A DNA stretch of 64,000 nucleotides from Spirosoma validum (GCF_014699035.1 NZ_JACXAA010000002.1:682001-746000); one strand, 5' to 3'. Counted from the stretch's first letter, positions 43,614 to 53,661 are shown. Made by a program: numbers and translations. Notes: generated by a model not told the origin, from the sequence alone.

Positions 43614-44618
43614 TTAAGCACGTAACAACTGAGTCAGCTCGTTCATCATCGAAGGGGCGCCAATGTATAAGGGAGCGCGCTGGTGCAGATACTGAGGTTG
43701 AACATCCAGCACGGAACCTGATGACGTAATGGCCTTGCCTCCCGCCCGTTCTGCCAGAAAAGCCAGTGGATAGCATTCGTACAATAGCCGCAGCTTACCA
43801 TCCGGGTTTTTCGAAGTAGGCGGATAGAGATAGATGCCCCCTTTTAGCAGGTTTCGGTGAAAATCAGCGACTAAAGAACCGATGTAGCGGGCCGTGTACT
43901 CCTTTCGTCGGCACATCGTCAAATACGTCTGAATAGCGGGTTCATACGTATCAACGTTGCCATCATTGCAGGAATAGATAGCCCCGTCGGTCGGCGTTTT
44001 AATGTCGGGGTGGGAGAGAATGAATTCACCCAGTGAGTTATCATACGTAAAGCCGTCTACGCTATGCCCGGTCGTGTAAACCAGAATCGTTGAGGAACCG
44101 TACAGAATATAACCAGCCGCTACCTGTTCGTGGCCGCCCTGTAAAAAATCCTCAACCGTCGGTGCTGTGCCAATGGGCGTTACGCGTCGATAGATGGAAA
44201 AGATCGTTCCGATCGATACGTTCACATCAATATTAGAGGAACCATCCAGCGGATCAATAGCGACAACGTACTTGCCCTGATTATTTCCGGTGTAGATAAT
44301 GTCTTCTTCCTCCTCCGAAATCAGGGCGCAGACTTCGCCCCCGTTGGTGAGTGCCCGCCGGAACCGAATATCAGCAACCACATCTAATTTTTGCTGACTC
44401 TCTCCCTGAACGTTTTGCAGTCCCATACCGCCCGTCAGATCGATTAGCCCGGCCCGGTTTACTTCCCGGTGAACAATTTTAGCGGCCAGCGCAAGGTCGC
44501 GTAGTAACTGGGATAGCTCACCGGTTGCGTAAGCAAAAGCCAGTTGTCGTTGCATAATATACCGGTCGAGGGTGGTACCGACGGGCATTGTCAGGGAGTG
44601 AGAAAAGGGCGAATTCAT
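43614..44618 (-). CDS. fbp: class I fructose-1,6-bisphosphatase
   Basis: Fbp hydrolyses fructose-1,6-bisphosphate in gluconeogenesis. The 334-residue cytosolic protein has the metal-binding SEEEEDIIY, DPLDGSSNIDVNVSIGTIFS (Asp/Asp/Ser/Asn metal and phosphate ligands), and the C-terminal LLYECYPLAFLAERAGG. The start at 44618 gives a short N-terminal extension; Met11 (MPVGTTLDRYIM, 44588) is an alternative. It is followed by the GH43-like gene in the same transcript and is divergent from the glycosyltransferase gene. An allosteric AMP site is not judged. Confidence 0.95.
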   Translation of the reverse strand: MNSPFSHSLTMPVGTTLDRYIMQRQLAFAYATGELSQLLRDLALAAKIVHREVNRAGLIDLTGGMGLQNVQGESQQKLDVVADIRFRRALTNGGEVCALISEEEEDIIYTGNNQGKYVVAIDPLDGSSNIDVNVSIGTIFSIYRRVTPIGTAPTVEDFLQGGHEQVAAGYILYGSSTILVYTTGHSVDGFTYDNSLGEFILSHPDIKTPTDGAIYSCNDGNVDTYEPAIQTYLTMCRRKEYTARYIGSLVADFHRNLLKGGIYLYPPTSKNPDGKLRLLYECYPLAFLAERAGGKAITSSGSVLDVQPQYLHQRAPLYIGAPSMMNELTQLLRA

Positions 44619-45024
44619 GATCTGGTTTTCATCGGGTTAATCGGTCGAGTAAAAAACGTTCTGGTGAAACGTATTGGACTGTTATCGAATCGCGTAGCCA
44701 GTTGCCGTAATGCCTGCCGAAACGCATTCGTCTGGGACTTGCGTTGTATTATTTTAAAAGCAGTCACCAACGGTTCGATACCCATTTATTGCCTGACAAT
44801 CGGTTATCGGACGCAGCCATGCGGATAGTAATTTATGCTCTTAGTCTGAGCGTACAGCTAATCGATAATAGGGCAAAAGCGAGGTTTAGTTGGACAATAA
44901 TCTGCTAAAAAAGTGGAGTAGCTTCGTAGAGAGTCAAATTGCATCGTTCGGCTAAACAAAAGGGGCTGTAAGCTGCTTATAGAGTAGTAGATTGTACAAT
45001 AGCTATATTGATTACTTGATAGAT
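44619..45024. other. divergent intergenic region between fbp and the GT4 gene
   Basis: About 400 bases contain no recognised gene and should hold both divergent promoters. The region just before the GT4 start is AT-rich. No RNA structure stands out. Confidence 0.35.
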
Positions 45025-47391
45025 ATGACAAATAATGTAAACCGCGTTGGCGTTCAGCCGCAAAAAAATTCTACTCCTGATAGAACAGAGTCAACGGTAT
45101 GGGGTCACAATCCTAAACACGTAGCATTCGTTGGTGACTATCTACCCCGTCAATGTGGAATCGCTACGTTTACCTCTGATTTGTATAAGTCCTACGATAC
45201 GTTCATCCCTGACTCTAACCCGTTAGTTGTATCCGTAAATGATACAATTGATAGCTACGATTACCCCAGCGAAGTTCGGTACGATTTCTACCAGCACGAC
45301 CAGGAAGCCTATCGAAAAGCGGCTGAATTCCTGAACTCGAAAGATGTCGACGTGGTGTGTCTGCAACACGAGTATGGCATCTTTGGCGGACCAGCGGGTA
45401 GTTATATCTTGACCTTATTACGTAACCTGACCATGCCCGTGGTCACTACGTTCCATACGATTCTGAAAGACCCGAATGAAGAGCAACTGCTGGTGCTGAA
45501 AAGTATTGCCGATTTATCGTCGCGGGTGATCTGTATGTCGGAGAAGGGACGAAATTTTTTGATCAATATCTACGAAATTCCTGAAAGCAAAATCGATCTG
45601 ATACCGCACGGAATTCCTGATATGCCGTTTGTTGATCCACATTTCTACAAGGATAAGTTCGGCATGGAAGGCAAACAGACCTTACTGACGTTTGGCCTAC
45701 TATCGCCCAACAAAGGAATTGAGAACGTAATCAAAGCGTTGCCGCGCATCGTCGAACAGCATCCGAACGTGGTGTATATGGTGTTGGGTGCAACACATCC
45801 ACATTTATTAAAGCACGAAGGCGAAACCTATCGGAACAGCCTGAAAAAGCTGGCGGCCGATCTGGGCGTCCGGGACAATGTCCGGTTTTATAATCAATTC
45901 GTCGAGTTAGAAGACCTTCTGGAGTATCTGGGTTCGGCCGATATTTACATTACGCCTTACATGAACCCGGCTCAGATTACGTCGGGTACCCTGTCGTATG
46001 CGTTTGGTTGTGGCAAAGCAGTCGTATCGACGCCTTACTGGCATGCTGAAGAACTTCTGGCTGATGGTCGGGGGGTGTTAGTACCTTTCGGCGACTCAGA
46101 AGCTACGGCTGACCAACTGATCCATTTGCTAACAGACGAACCGACGCGCCACGCTATGCGTAAGAAAGCGTATTTAATGGGTCGTGAGATGATCTGGGAA
46201 CAAGTCATTCAGTCGTACGCCCATTCGTTTGCACAGGCTCGTCAGGAGCGGATGAGTAATATCAACAGCCAGATTCCGTATAGCATGGGCGCACACAGCA
46301 CTCTGGCGTTTAAATTGCCTACGCTTCGGCTGGATCATCTGTTCCGACTGACAGACTCAACGGGTATCGTACAGCATGCGCGCCATCACCTGCCGTATTA
46401 CGAGGAAGGATACTGCACCGATGACAACGCCAGAGCACTTATTTTAACCCAAATCCTGCAGGAAGCTGGACTGGGTGATCAGAAACTATCGAAGGCTTCT
46501 GATAACTACTGTGCTTTTATCAACCATGCTTACACGGATGAGTATCGGCGGTTCCGGAACTTCATGAGCTATGACCGTCGCTGGCTCGAAGAGATTGGCT
46601 CTGATGATAGCACCGGACGGACGATCTGGGCGCTTGGTACGTGCATTGGTCGGGCTACAGAACGGAATACGGTAACCTGGGCGATGAGCCTGTTAGAGAA
46701 AGTACTACCTACTATGGCGAGCATGTCATCGCCCCGTGCCTGGGCGTTTGCGTTGCTGGGTATTCATGAATATCAGAAAAAGTTTAACGATGATCGCTTG
46801 GCCAAAAACATACAGCGTCAGTTGCTCGACAAACTGATATTTCGCTATACAGAAACGGCAACGGAAGACTGGCCGTGGTTTGAAAATACATTATCATACG
46901 ACAACGCCGTGCTGGCTCATGGCCTGCTACGTTCCGGTGACGAAAAATTGATCAACATTGGAATCAACTCGCTACGTTGGCTGGTTGACCTGCAAACGGC
47001 TCCCAATGGCCATTTCCAGCCGATCGGTTCAAACGGTTTTTATACGCGAGGTCAGCCGCGTGCGTATTTTGATCAGCAACCGCTGGAAGCGCAAAGCACC
47101 ATGTCAGCCTGCTTAACGGCGTTCGAGATAACGGGCGATGACGAGTGGCAACGTACCGCAATCCGAATTTTCAAGTGGTTCTCAGGGCTTAATGATTTGG
47201 GTCTTCCACTCTACGATCAGCAGACGGGCGGTTGTCGGGATGGTTTGCACATTGACCGTGTAAACCAGAATCAGGGTGCTGAATCGACTCTATCTTACTT
47301 AATTGCGTTAGCTGAGCTATACATGAGCCAGAAACGGCGTGCCGATGTAAAGCCAATGAAAGTTGTACTGCCAGCCCTAACAAATGGATAA
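45025..47391 (+). CDS. bifunctional-looking GT4 glycosyltransferase with C-terminal alpha-toroid domain
   Basis: The 788-residue protein (ATG at 45025) has an N-terminal GT4-type glycosyltransferase of about 400 residues: HVAFVGDYLPRQCGIATF near the start, EYGIFGGPAG, LIPHGIPD, TFGLLSPNKGIENVI and the SGTLSYAFGCGKAVVSTPY nucleotide-sugar site. From about 445 a helical toroid-like domain follows (GYCTDDNARALILTQ; RTIWALGTCIG; WAFALLGIHEYQ; YDNAVLAHGLLR), as in glycosidases with six-hairpin barrels. The GH130 gene follows after 190 bases; this GT4-GH130 pair recurs in Bacteroidota and probably makes and breaks a beta-mannoside. The donor sugar is not identified. Confidence 0.83.
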   Translation: MTNNVNRVGVQPQKNSTPDRTESTVWGHNPKHVAFVGDYLPRQCGIATFTSDLYKSYDTFIPDSNPLVVSVNDTIDSYDYPSEVRYDFYQHDQEAYRKAAEFLNSKDVDVVCLQHEYGIFGGPAGSYILTLLRNLTMPVVTTFHTILKDPNEEQLLVLKSIADLSSRVICMSEKGRNFLINIYEIPESKIDLIPHGIPDMPFVDPHFYKDKFGMEGKQTLLTFGLLSPNKGIENVIKALPRIVEQHPNVVYMVLGATHPHLLKHEGETYRNSLKKLAADLGVRDNVRFYNQFVELEDLLEYLGSADIYITPYMNPAQITSGTLSYAFGCGKAVVSTPYWHAEELLADGRGVLVPFGDSEATADQLIHLLTDEPTRHAMRKKAYLMGREMIWEQVIQSYAHSFAQARQERMSNINSQIPYSMGAHSTLAFKLPTLRLDHLFRLTDSTGIVQHARHHLPYYEEGYCTDDNARALILTQILQEAGLGDQKLSKASDNYCAFINHAYTDEYRRFRNFMSYDRRWLEEIGSDDSTGRTIWALGTCIGRATERNTVTWAMSLLEKVLPTMASMSSPRAWAFALLGIHEYQKKFNDDRLAKNIQRQLLDKLIFRYTETATEDWPWFENTLSYDNAVLAHGLLRSGDEKLINIGINSLRWLVDLQTAPNGHFQPIGSNGFYTRGQPRAYFDQQPLEAQSTMSACLTAFEITGDDEWQRTAIRIFKWFSGLNDLGLPLYDQQTGGCRDGLHIDRVNQNQGAESTLSYLIALAELYMSQKRRADVKPMKVVLPALTNG

Positions 47392-47475
47392 AGATAGTTA
47401 GTAAATAGACTCTGATTGATTACCGATAGTCGTTGGTTCGGTGACTACTCAGAGGATCACGCATTTGCTTAAAAG

Positions 47476-47535
47476 AAGACGCTGAAAACAAATTTTAAGG
47501 ATAAAACTGCCTTATTACCTTGTTTTCGGCGTCTT
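47476..47535. terminator. imperfect hairpin between the GT4 and GH130 genes
   Basis: Arms 47476-47491 and 47520-47535 are complementary at 15 of 16 positions around a 28-base loop. It may reduce readthrough between the two genes. Confidence 0.45.
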
Positions 47536-47581
47536 ATTCGTTCTACTTTGTGTCGACGAAAAACACAATTTTTGACAGCTA

Positions 47582-49081
47582 ATGAGTATAAAAGCCACCC
47601 GCACCGGCATAGTGCTTCGACCCGATCCCACTCGGGTTTTGTTTCGCCCGTTTGAACTGGGCAGTACAACCCGTACCTTAAAGATCATTGCCCGGGTTGG
47701 GAGCATGACGGATGAAGAAGCTGAACGTAAACTAGATGAAGTCATTCGGGAGTTTGGCGGTCGTCACTATAAACTGGAGCGATTCCTGCTCCAGCGGTTC
47801 GATCAGATAAAATCGCAACTGTTGACGGATGAGCCTTTAACGGAAGAGCGTAAACTGTTGCTGGGAGCGTATTTCACGATGGAATATTCACTCGAGTCGG
47901 CTGCGCTGTTCAACCCGTCGATGATCTGGCACCCCGACCAGACGAACGTACCACCGGGGTATAAACGATTTATTCTGAGCCTGCGGGCAACGGGAGAGGG
48001 ACACGTATCGTCCATTTCGTTTCGAATGGGCTATATCGATGAAGCCGGGAAGATCGTGTTGCGTAAGCCATCGCGTTACGTAACCTCCCCCGATATTGTA
48101 CAGAATCATCAATTCAGCCGGTCTCAGTTTGAGCGTAAGTTGTATGAGCTGCGTTTAGAAAATAGCATCCAGGAGAAGATGATGATGGGCCTGGGCGATG
48201 AATTCAATCTTTCCGAACTTGAAGCCCAGATCAAGCGTGTATCGGCTCAGTATCGTTACAATGCTGAATATGAGACAATTGCGAGTGGTCTGTTAGCTCT
48301 GGCTAAATCAAACTACGAAATACACTTTGAAGAGGATCAGAGTTTAGACGAACGCTGCATTTTTCCAACGTCGCCGAACGAAACGAACGGGATTGAGGAT
48401 GCCCGGTTTGTGCAATTTACTGACGATGACGGTGAAGTGACCTATTACGCTACGTATACGGCATACAACGGGCGCGTAACGTTCCCGCAGCTTCTGGAAA
48501 CGAAGGACTTTACTCATTTCAGCGTCAGCACGTTGAATGGAGCTGAAGTGTCAAACAAAGGCATGGCGTTGTTTCCTCGTAAAATCAACGGAAAATACGC
48601 CATGATTTCGCGGCAGGATGGTGAGAACATCTACCTGATGTATTCCGACGATCTGTACTTCTGGCAGCTTAAAGAGTTGATCTTGAAGCCAACGTATCAT
48701 TGGGAGTATGTTCAACTGGGTAATTGCGGTTCGCCCATCGAAACCGAGGAAGGATGGTTAGTGCTTAGTCACGGCGTTGGGCCTATGCGGAAATATGCGA
48801 TCGGCGCTTTCCTGCTCGATCTGAATGATCCCAGCAAAGTAATTGGCCGTACCAGTGAACCAATTCTTAGCCCGGATGAAAATGAGCGCGAAGGGTACGT
48901 ACCGAACGTAGTATATAGTTGCGGAGGGCTTATCAACAACGGCGAACTGATCATTCCTTATGCCATGTCAGATTACGCCAGCAGCTTTGCCACGGTAAAT
49001 GTCACTGAACTCCTGGCGGAACTAACCGGCAAAAGCAAACTGGAAGAGGTGATTGCTCCGGAAGAAGTACAGGTAAAATAG
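47582..49081 (+). CDS. glycoside hydrolase family 130 protein (beta-mannoside phosphorylase-like)
   Basis: GH130 enzymes are inverting phosphorylases or hydrolases acting on beta-1,2- or beta-1,4-mannosides. The 499-residue protein has a long N-terminal helical extension (about 1-170) and a five-bladed propeller with the family motif GIEDARFVQF, whose Asp is the expected catalytic acid, and HWEYVQLGNCGSPIETEEGW. No signal peptide, so it works in the cytosol with phosphate. The extension and the GT4 neighbour place it in the subgroup of long cytosolic members. The product mannose-1-phosphate would re-enter metabolism. Substrate remains inferred. Confidence 0.88.
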   Translation: MSIKATRTGIVLRPDPTRVLFRPFELGSTTRTLKIIARVGSMTDEEAERKLDEVIREFGGRHYKLERFLLQRFDQIKSQLLTDEPLTEERKLLLGAYFTMEYSLESAALFNPSMIWHPDQTNVPPGYKRFILSLRATGEGHVSSISFRMGYIDEAGKIVLRKPSRYVTSPDIVQNHQFSRSQFERKLYELRLENSIQEKMMMGLGDEFNLSELEAQIKRVSAQYRYNAEYETIASGLLALAKSNYEIHFEEDQSLDERCIFPTSPNETNGIEDARFVQFTDDDGEVTYYATYTAYNGRVTFPQLLETKDFTHFSVSTLNGAEVSNKGMALFPRKINGKYAMISRQDGENIYLMYSDDLYFWQLKELILKPTYHWEYVQLGNCGSPIETEEGWLVLSHGVGPMRKYAIGAFLLDLNDPSKVIGRTSEPILSPDENEREGYVPNVVYSCGGLINNGELIIPYAMSDYASSFATVNVTELLAELTGKSKLEEVIAPEEVQVK

Positions 49082-49085
49082 ACGC

Positions 49086-49141
49086 ATAGACAAACAAAAT
49101 CGCCTGCCGCTACGTAGCGGCAGGCGATTTTGTTTGTCTAT
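49086..49141. terminator. 56-bp loop-free perfect palindrome, convergent terminator
   Basis: Bases 49086-49113 are the exact reverse complement of 49114-49141 with no loop. It begins four bases past the GH130 stop and ends ten bases before the convergent susD stop. T-rich outer arms suit termination in both directions. Confidence 0.85.
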
Positions 49142-49151
49142 TGATTCAGCT

Positions 49152-50528
49152 TTATTTGTCCCACCAGACAGCCTGGTAAATATCATCGACCACGGTAGCA
49201 TTTTTATTGTAATTCCGTTCATCCTGTGAGGTTGGCAAACGTAGTGGAATGGCTTTTTTGTCAGAATCCTGATTCGCTTTTAAGGCTGGGAAACCCGTCC
49301 GACGCCAGTCATTGTACCCTTCCGGCAAAGTGAACAGAGCTACGTATTTCTGGTTGATAATTTTTTCCAGGGTAATCGACGTAGTTGTTTCGCTAGCCAA
49401 TGCCTGCCTGAAAGCCGTCGGAATGTCGGAACCGGTTATCCGTTTCACGGAAGCAGCAACAGCTGTATTATAAGCAGCAGCAGATTCAGCTTTTTTACCG
49501 AGACGCAACTGCGCTTCCGCTTCAATAAATTTGGCTTCCGAATAGGTAGCCAGCGGAGTGGGCGAAGTTGAAGAAGCAACGGCAGGACCCGGGTCAGATG
49601 CAGCCGAATTATCCGACTCTTCGGGCGCCAGGCCTGAATAACCCTTTTTTTCGTCTAATGAGACAAGATAAGGAAGTCGGGGATCATTCGTCGTCTTCAA
49701 ATAATCGACGAAGAACTTACCCATCTTAATGTAGTTTGCCCGAACAGACAGAAAATCATACCACTGGTTATAGTTACCGGCTACATCATAGAAAATGGCG
49801 TTCATATCGGGTTGATCAGCCGACACTTTGTTTAGTGCCGCCAAGGCCTGTGTAGCGCTGCCCGTTGGATCTACCTGGCTAAGCCGGTTGGCATAACGCG
49901 CCTTGATAATATAAGCAGCATTGATCCAGGCCTGCACATTTCCTTTAAAGATAATATCGTCCGTACCCGGTACGAACGTATTGGCCGATACGGGCTGGCT
50001 CAAATTGGTAATGGCATCATCTAACAAGGTCTGAATCCCTTTGATAACGTCTTCCTGCTTGTCGTATTTAGGCTGAAAATTTCCCTGGAGTGCCTGCGCT
50101 GCTTCCGTAAAGGGTACATCGCCCCAATAATCGGTTGCAATGCCAAAGTTCATGGCCATCAGCACCTTGGTCATACCCACGTAGTAAGGGTTACCCGTGC
50201 TGTATTGATCCATAAGGGTTTTCGTGTTGATGAGCGCTCCGTTGTAAATCGTTGCCCATTCGTTGGTAATGTCAGCTTCCGTGATAACATACTGCCCGAA
50301 CGTTTGCAGCTGAAACTGATTTCCTGCAGCCTGTTGTGCCAATACACTACTGATTCGGGCAATCTGACCCCCATACGTAGCAAACGTAGATAGTTCCGCG
50401 CCTGATAATAACGTAGGCGCTGAGGCTGCTTCAGGTGAGTTAGGGTTAATGGCATACTCATCCAGTTGATTACTGCACGAACTGGCAATGATACCCAGGG
50501 CCAGAGCAGCAAAAAATGTCTTCTTCAT
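49152..50528 (-). CDS. SusD/RagB-like lipoprotein (SusD-like_2 type)
   Basis: SusD-like proteins are surface lipoproteins that bind the ligand and lie over the SusC channel. The ATG at 50528 gives 458 residues with lipobox IASSC. The upstream frame (28 codons) overlaps the SusC end and is not coding. Family features are YAINPNSPEAAS near the N-terminus, ATDYWGDVPFTEA, and the C-terminal LPEGYNDWRRTGFPAL, which match the SusD-like_2 group that also serves non-glycan ligands. TPR-like helices make up most of the protein. It follows SusC by 22 bases. No hydrolase is attached, so substrate type is open. Confidence 0.92.
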   Translation of the reverse strand: MKKTFFAALALGIIASSCSNQLDEYAINPNSPEAASAPTLLSGAELSTFATYGGQIARISSVLAQQAAGNQFQLQTFGQYVITEADITNEWATIYNGALINTKTLMDQYSTGNPYYVGMTKVLMAMNFGIATDYWGDVPFTEAAQALQGNFQPKYDKQEDVIKGIQTLLDDAITNLSQPVSANTFVPGTDDIIFKGNVQAWINAAYIIKARYANRLSQVDPTGSATQALAALNKVSADQPDMNAIFYDVAGNYNQWYDFLSVRANYIKMGKFFVDYLKTTNDPRLPYLVSLDEKKGYSGLAPEESDNSAASDPGPAVASSTSPTPLATYSEAKFIEAEAQLRLGKKAESAAAYNTAVAASVKRITGSDIPTAFRQALASETTTSITLEKIINQKYVALFTLPEGYNDWRRTGFPALKANQDSDKKAIPLRLPTSQDERNYNKNATVVDDIYQAVWWDK

Positions 50529-50550
50529 GATGAACAGTTTTTTTGAGAAG

Positions 50551-53500
50551 TTAGAATCCGAAATTGATGCCGAAAATGTATGATTTCGTGCCAGGGTTGT
50601 TGAAGTAATCAAAACCCTGTAGGTTCGAGCCAGCGCCTGTCAGACTCGTTTCCGGATCGACGCCTTTGTAGTTCGTATTCAGGTACAGGTTCCGGCTGGA
50701 AACCGATACGTCCACGTAATCGATGTATTTTTTCAGCTTGATACGGTAGCTCAGCGACACCTCGCGAACCCGGAACCAGTTCACATTTTCTACGAACTGC
50801 TCGGCTGCTCCGCCATTATCGCCCAAATACTTGCTGTAATAATCCAGCGCTGAAATGGCTTTCGTATTGGCTTCGCCCGTTGCCGTTACGCCCGGTATTA
50901 CGTAGGTATGCTCGCGGTCGGCAGACTCCTGCGTACGGCCGATCCGCTGTAAACGGGCGTAAGTTCCGTTCCATATGGCGCCACCACGACGAATATCGAG
51001 CAGGGCAGTCAGTGTAATTCCTTTGAACGTGAATGTATTCCGGATGTTACTAAGCCAGTTTGGGTACGGATTGCCAATGTTCTGCTGAGCACCCTGCAAC
51101 TGTGGTAATCCATTCGAGCCAATAATTAACTGACCCGCGTCGTTACGTTGCCATTTCGTACCATACAATACGCCCAGGGGCTGGCCAACGATCGCATACC
51201 CGCCAATGCCGTTGAAAGCTGATTCCAGACTCACCTCAGTTACGCCTTCGGTAAGCGCCAGCACTTTACTGACGTTTTTCGACCAGTTCAGATTGATATC
51301 CCACGAGAAAGCGGGTGTTTTGATGGCGTTAATGCCCAGCATAACTTCAATACCCCGGTTACGTAACTGCCCCGCATTGATGTATTTAGCTGTAAAGCCT
51401 GACCCCGGAGCGGTAGGTTGCTGCAGAAGAATATCAACGGTTGTTTGCTGATAGGCCGTTACGTCCAGATCGATTTTGTTCTGGAGAAACTTAAGATTAA
51501 TACCCGCTTCGAGCCCTTTTACCCGCTCAGGTCTGAGGTCAGCCGTTCCGACGATAGCATTATAAAAAGCGTAGCCATTCACCCCACCATACGGAAAATT
51601 CAAGCCATTGGTAAATCCATCCGTAAATGATGGTTTGCTAAAATAGGTCCGTGTTCGGTACGGAACAGGCGGAATCCCGGATTCGGCGTAGGCCAGGCGT
51701 ACTTTCCCGAACGATATGGGCGTGTTTTTCAGGACGCTTTCGGTAAACACCCACGACAACGAAGCTGAGGGATAGAAAAAGTTATTTTTAACTGCCCGAT
51801 CAAACGTTGACGACCATTCATTCCGACCAGTGAAGGACAAATACAACTGATTGGCGTAATCAAAATCCAGCTGCCCAAAAACGGCCGTTGTCAGTCGGCG
51901 TAAATTGCCACTATTCGATGCATATAATTCAGCGGCATTACCCAGGTTGTAGAAGTTAGGAATGGAAAGATTCCGACCCCGGGCGAAGTTATCCGTGAAA
52001 TTGAACGAGGTAATATTATGACCAGCCGTATAATTGACGCCGAATTTGTCGCTGAAGCGGTGTTCACCCCGCAGAATTAAATCACCATACACATCGCGAC
52101 TGGTAATGTTATCGTAATTAACCTGTCCGTACGTCTGCTGATTATCGTCTCCGTTCGAGCTGACCGAAAAAACCTGCCGCCGGGCGTCCGAATAAGCATC
52201 CACACCAATCTTATACGTTAGATCCAGATGAGCTGAGCGGTGATAATTCAGATAGATATTGCCCAGTACCCGGTTAATATCATCCGTGAATGGGTTTTTG
52301 TAAGCGCTATAATAGGGATTATCGTAGAACGCATAGTAGTTCTCATTATAGCCGGTTTTCGGAAACTGATAATTCCGAAGATCGTAGGAAGCTGGTGCCC
52401 GTAGTAAACTCAGCATAACCCCAGCTACGTTGCTTCCATTCTGGGATTTGTTACCTCCCGACTTGATATAACTGACGGTTCCACCAATTTTCAGATTTTC
52501 GGCCATCGTAGCTTCACCAGTTACCCGAATGGTATTACGCTTATAATCTGTGTTGGGTATAATCCCATTCTGAATCAGGTTGCCCCAGGAAATACGGAAA
52601 TTGGCTTTGTCATTGCCTCCCGCTAAGGCTACGTTTGTGGTGTGTGATACGGCTGTTTTGAAAAAATTACCCGGATTATCATACGATTGTAACGTCGGAA
52701 CACTCGAAATCAGTGGTCCCCAGCTATTAGGGGTACCAGCAGGGCCATCGTCGTCCGTACCATGCCTCTGGTCGGGTCCGGCATCCGCTGTTGCGTATTG
52801 CCCTCCGGTGCCTTGTGCGTAGGACGATTGTAAGGCAGGCAACTTATTTACCTCTGAAAGCTCCACACGATAGCCAACCGTTACGCCAATTCCATTGCGT
52901 TTCTGCCCCTTTTTAGTTGTGTAAACAATGGCACCATTGCCCGCTCGGGCACCATACAGGGCTGCTGCGGCTGGTCCTTTCAGAATGGTTACCGATGCGA
53001 TATCGTCAGGATTCAGATCCAGCGCCCGGTTTGAGTTGTTTACACCGCCCAGGTTGGCATTAAATGGATAATCACCAGCCGACGACGTAGTGGTTTCGTT
53101 GTTGATTGGGACACCATCGACCACAATAAGTGGTTGTTGTTCTCCCGTAAACGTCGAAGGGCCACGTAATACAATTTTGCTGGAAGCGCCCGGCGTTCCG
53201 GACGCACTTGTTACGATGACTCCAGCGGTTTTAGCAGCTAGTCCCTGAATGACGTTCGGCTCGCCGGATCGGGTTAGGGCATCGCCTGATACGTTAGAAA
53301 CTGAATAACCCAGTGTTCGCTTATCCCGCTGGGAACCCAGAGCCGTTACCACTACTTCATTCAACTGTTTCGTGTCAGCTCTTAGTGCAACGTTGATTGT
53401 TGTTTGTGAGCCAACTTTGATTTGCTGCGATTCGACACCAATAAAGCTAAAAATAAGCGTGGTATTGTCAGGTACGTTGATGCTATAATTACCCTGAACG

Positions 53501-53661
53501 TCGGTATTCGTACCTCGCGATGTTCCCTGAATCTGGACGTTGGCTCCTGGCAAGACACCCCCATCCTCGGCGGTTGTGACTTTTCCGGTCACAGTCCGAT
53601 CTTGTGCATAAGCAAAGCTTATTGAGCTAAGCAGCACTAGTCCCCATAAAAGCTTTTTCAT
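50551..53661 (-). CDS. SusC/RagA family TonB-linked outer-membrane protein
   Basis: SusC is the TonB-driven channel of the SusCD pedal-bin importer. The 1036-residue protein has a signal peptide ending in SFAYAQ, a CarboxypepD_reg-like domain (VTGKVTTAEDGGVLPGANVQ), the SusC link NEVVVTALGSQRDKRTLGYS, the plug LIVVDGVPINNETTTSS, and a barrel ending in phenylalanine. Length and motifs are typical. It lies in divergent orientation to a second SusC at 55108. There is no adjacent ECF sigma, anti-sigma or hybrid sensor, so regulation must come from outside. N-terminal TonB extension is absent. Confidence 0.96.
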   Translation of the reverse strand: MKKLLWGLVLLSSISFAYAQDRTVTGKVTTAEDGGVLPGANVQIQGTSRGTNTDVQGNYSINVPDNTTLIFSFIGVESQQIKVGSQTTINVALRADTKQLNEVVVTALGSQRDKRTLGYSVSNVSGDALTRSGEPNVIQGLAAKTAGVIVTSASGTPGASSKIVLRGPSTFTGEQQPLIVVDGVPINNETTTSSAGDYPFNANLGGVNNSNRALDLNPDDIASVTILKGPAAAALYGARAGNGAIVYTTKKGQKRNGIGVTVGYRVELSEVNKLPALQSSYAQGTGGQYATADAGPDQRHGTDDDGPAGTPNSWGPLISSVPTLQSYDNPGNFFKTAVSHTTNVALAGGNDKANFRISWGNLIQNGIIPNTDYKRNTIRVTGEATMAENLKIGGTVSYIKSGGNKSQNGSNVAGVMLSLLRAPASYDLRNYQFPKTGYNENYYAFYDNPYYSAYKNPFTDDINRVLGNIYLNYHRSAHLDLTYKIGVDAYSDARRQVFSVSSNGDDNQQTYGQVNYDNITSRDVYGDLILRGEHRFSDKFGVNYTAGHNITSFNFTDNFARGRNLSIPNFYNLGNAAELYASNSGNLRRLTTAVFGQLDFDYANQLYLSFTGRNEWSSTFDRAVKNNFFYPSASLSWVFTESVLKNTPISFGKVRLAYAESGIPPVPYRTRTYFSKPSFTDGFTNGLNFPYGGVNGYAFYNAIVGTADLRPERVKGLEAGINLKFLQNKIDLDVTAYQQTTVDILLQQPTAPGSGFTAKYINAGQLRNRGIEVMLGINAIKTPAFSWDINLNWSKNVSKVLALTEGVTEVSLESAFNGIGGYAIVGQPLGVLYGTKWQRNDAGQLIIGSNGLPQLQGAQQNIGNPYPNWLSNIRNTFTFKGITLTALLDIRRGGAIWNGTYARLQRIGRTQESADREHTYVIPGVTATGEANTKAISALDYYSKYLGDNGGAAEQFVENVNWFRVREVSLSYRIKLKKYIDYVDVSVSSRNLYLNTNYKGVDPETSLTGAGSNLQGFDYFNNPGTKSYIFGINFGF

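Noticed and set aside
44544..44828. 94-residue plus-strand frame at the fbp start
   Set aside because: It overlaps the fbp start on the other strand and has no coding features.
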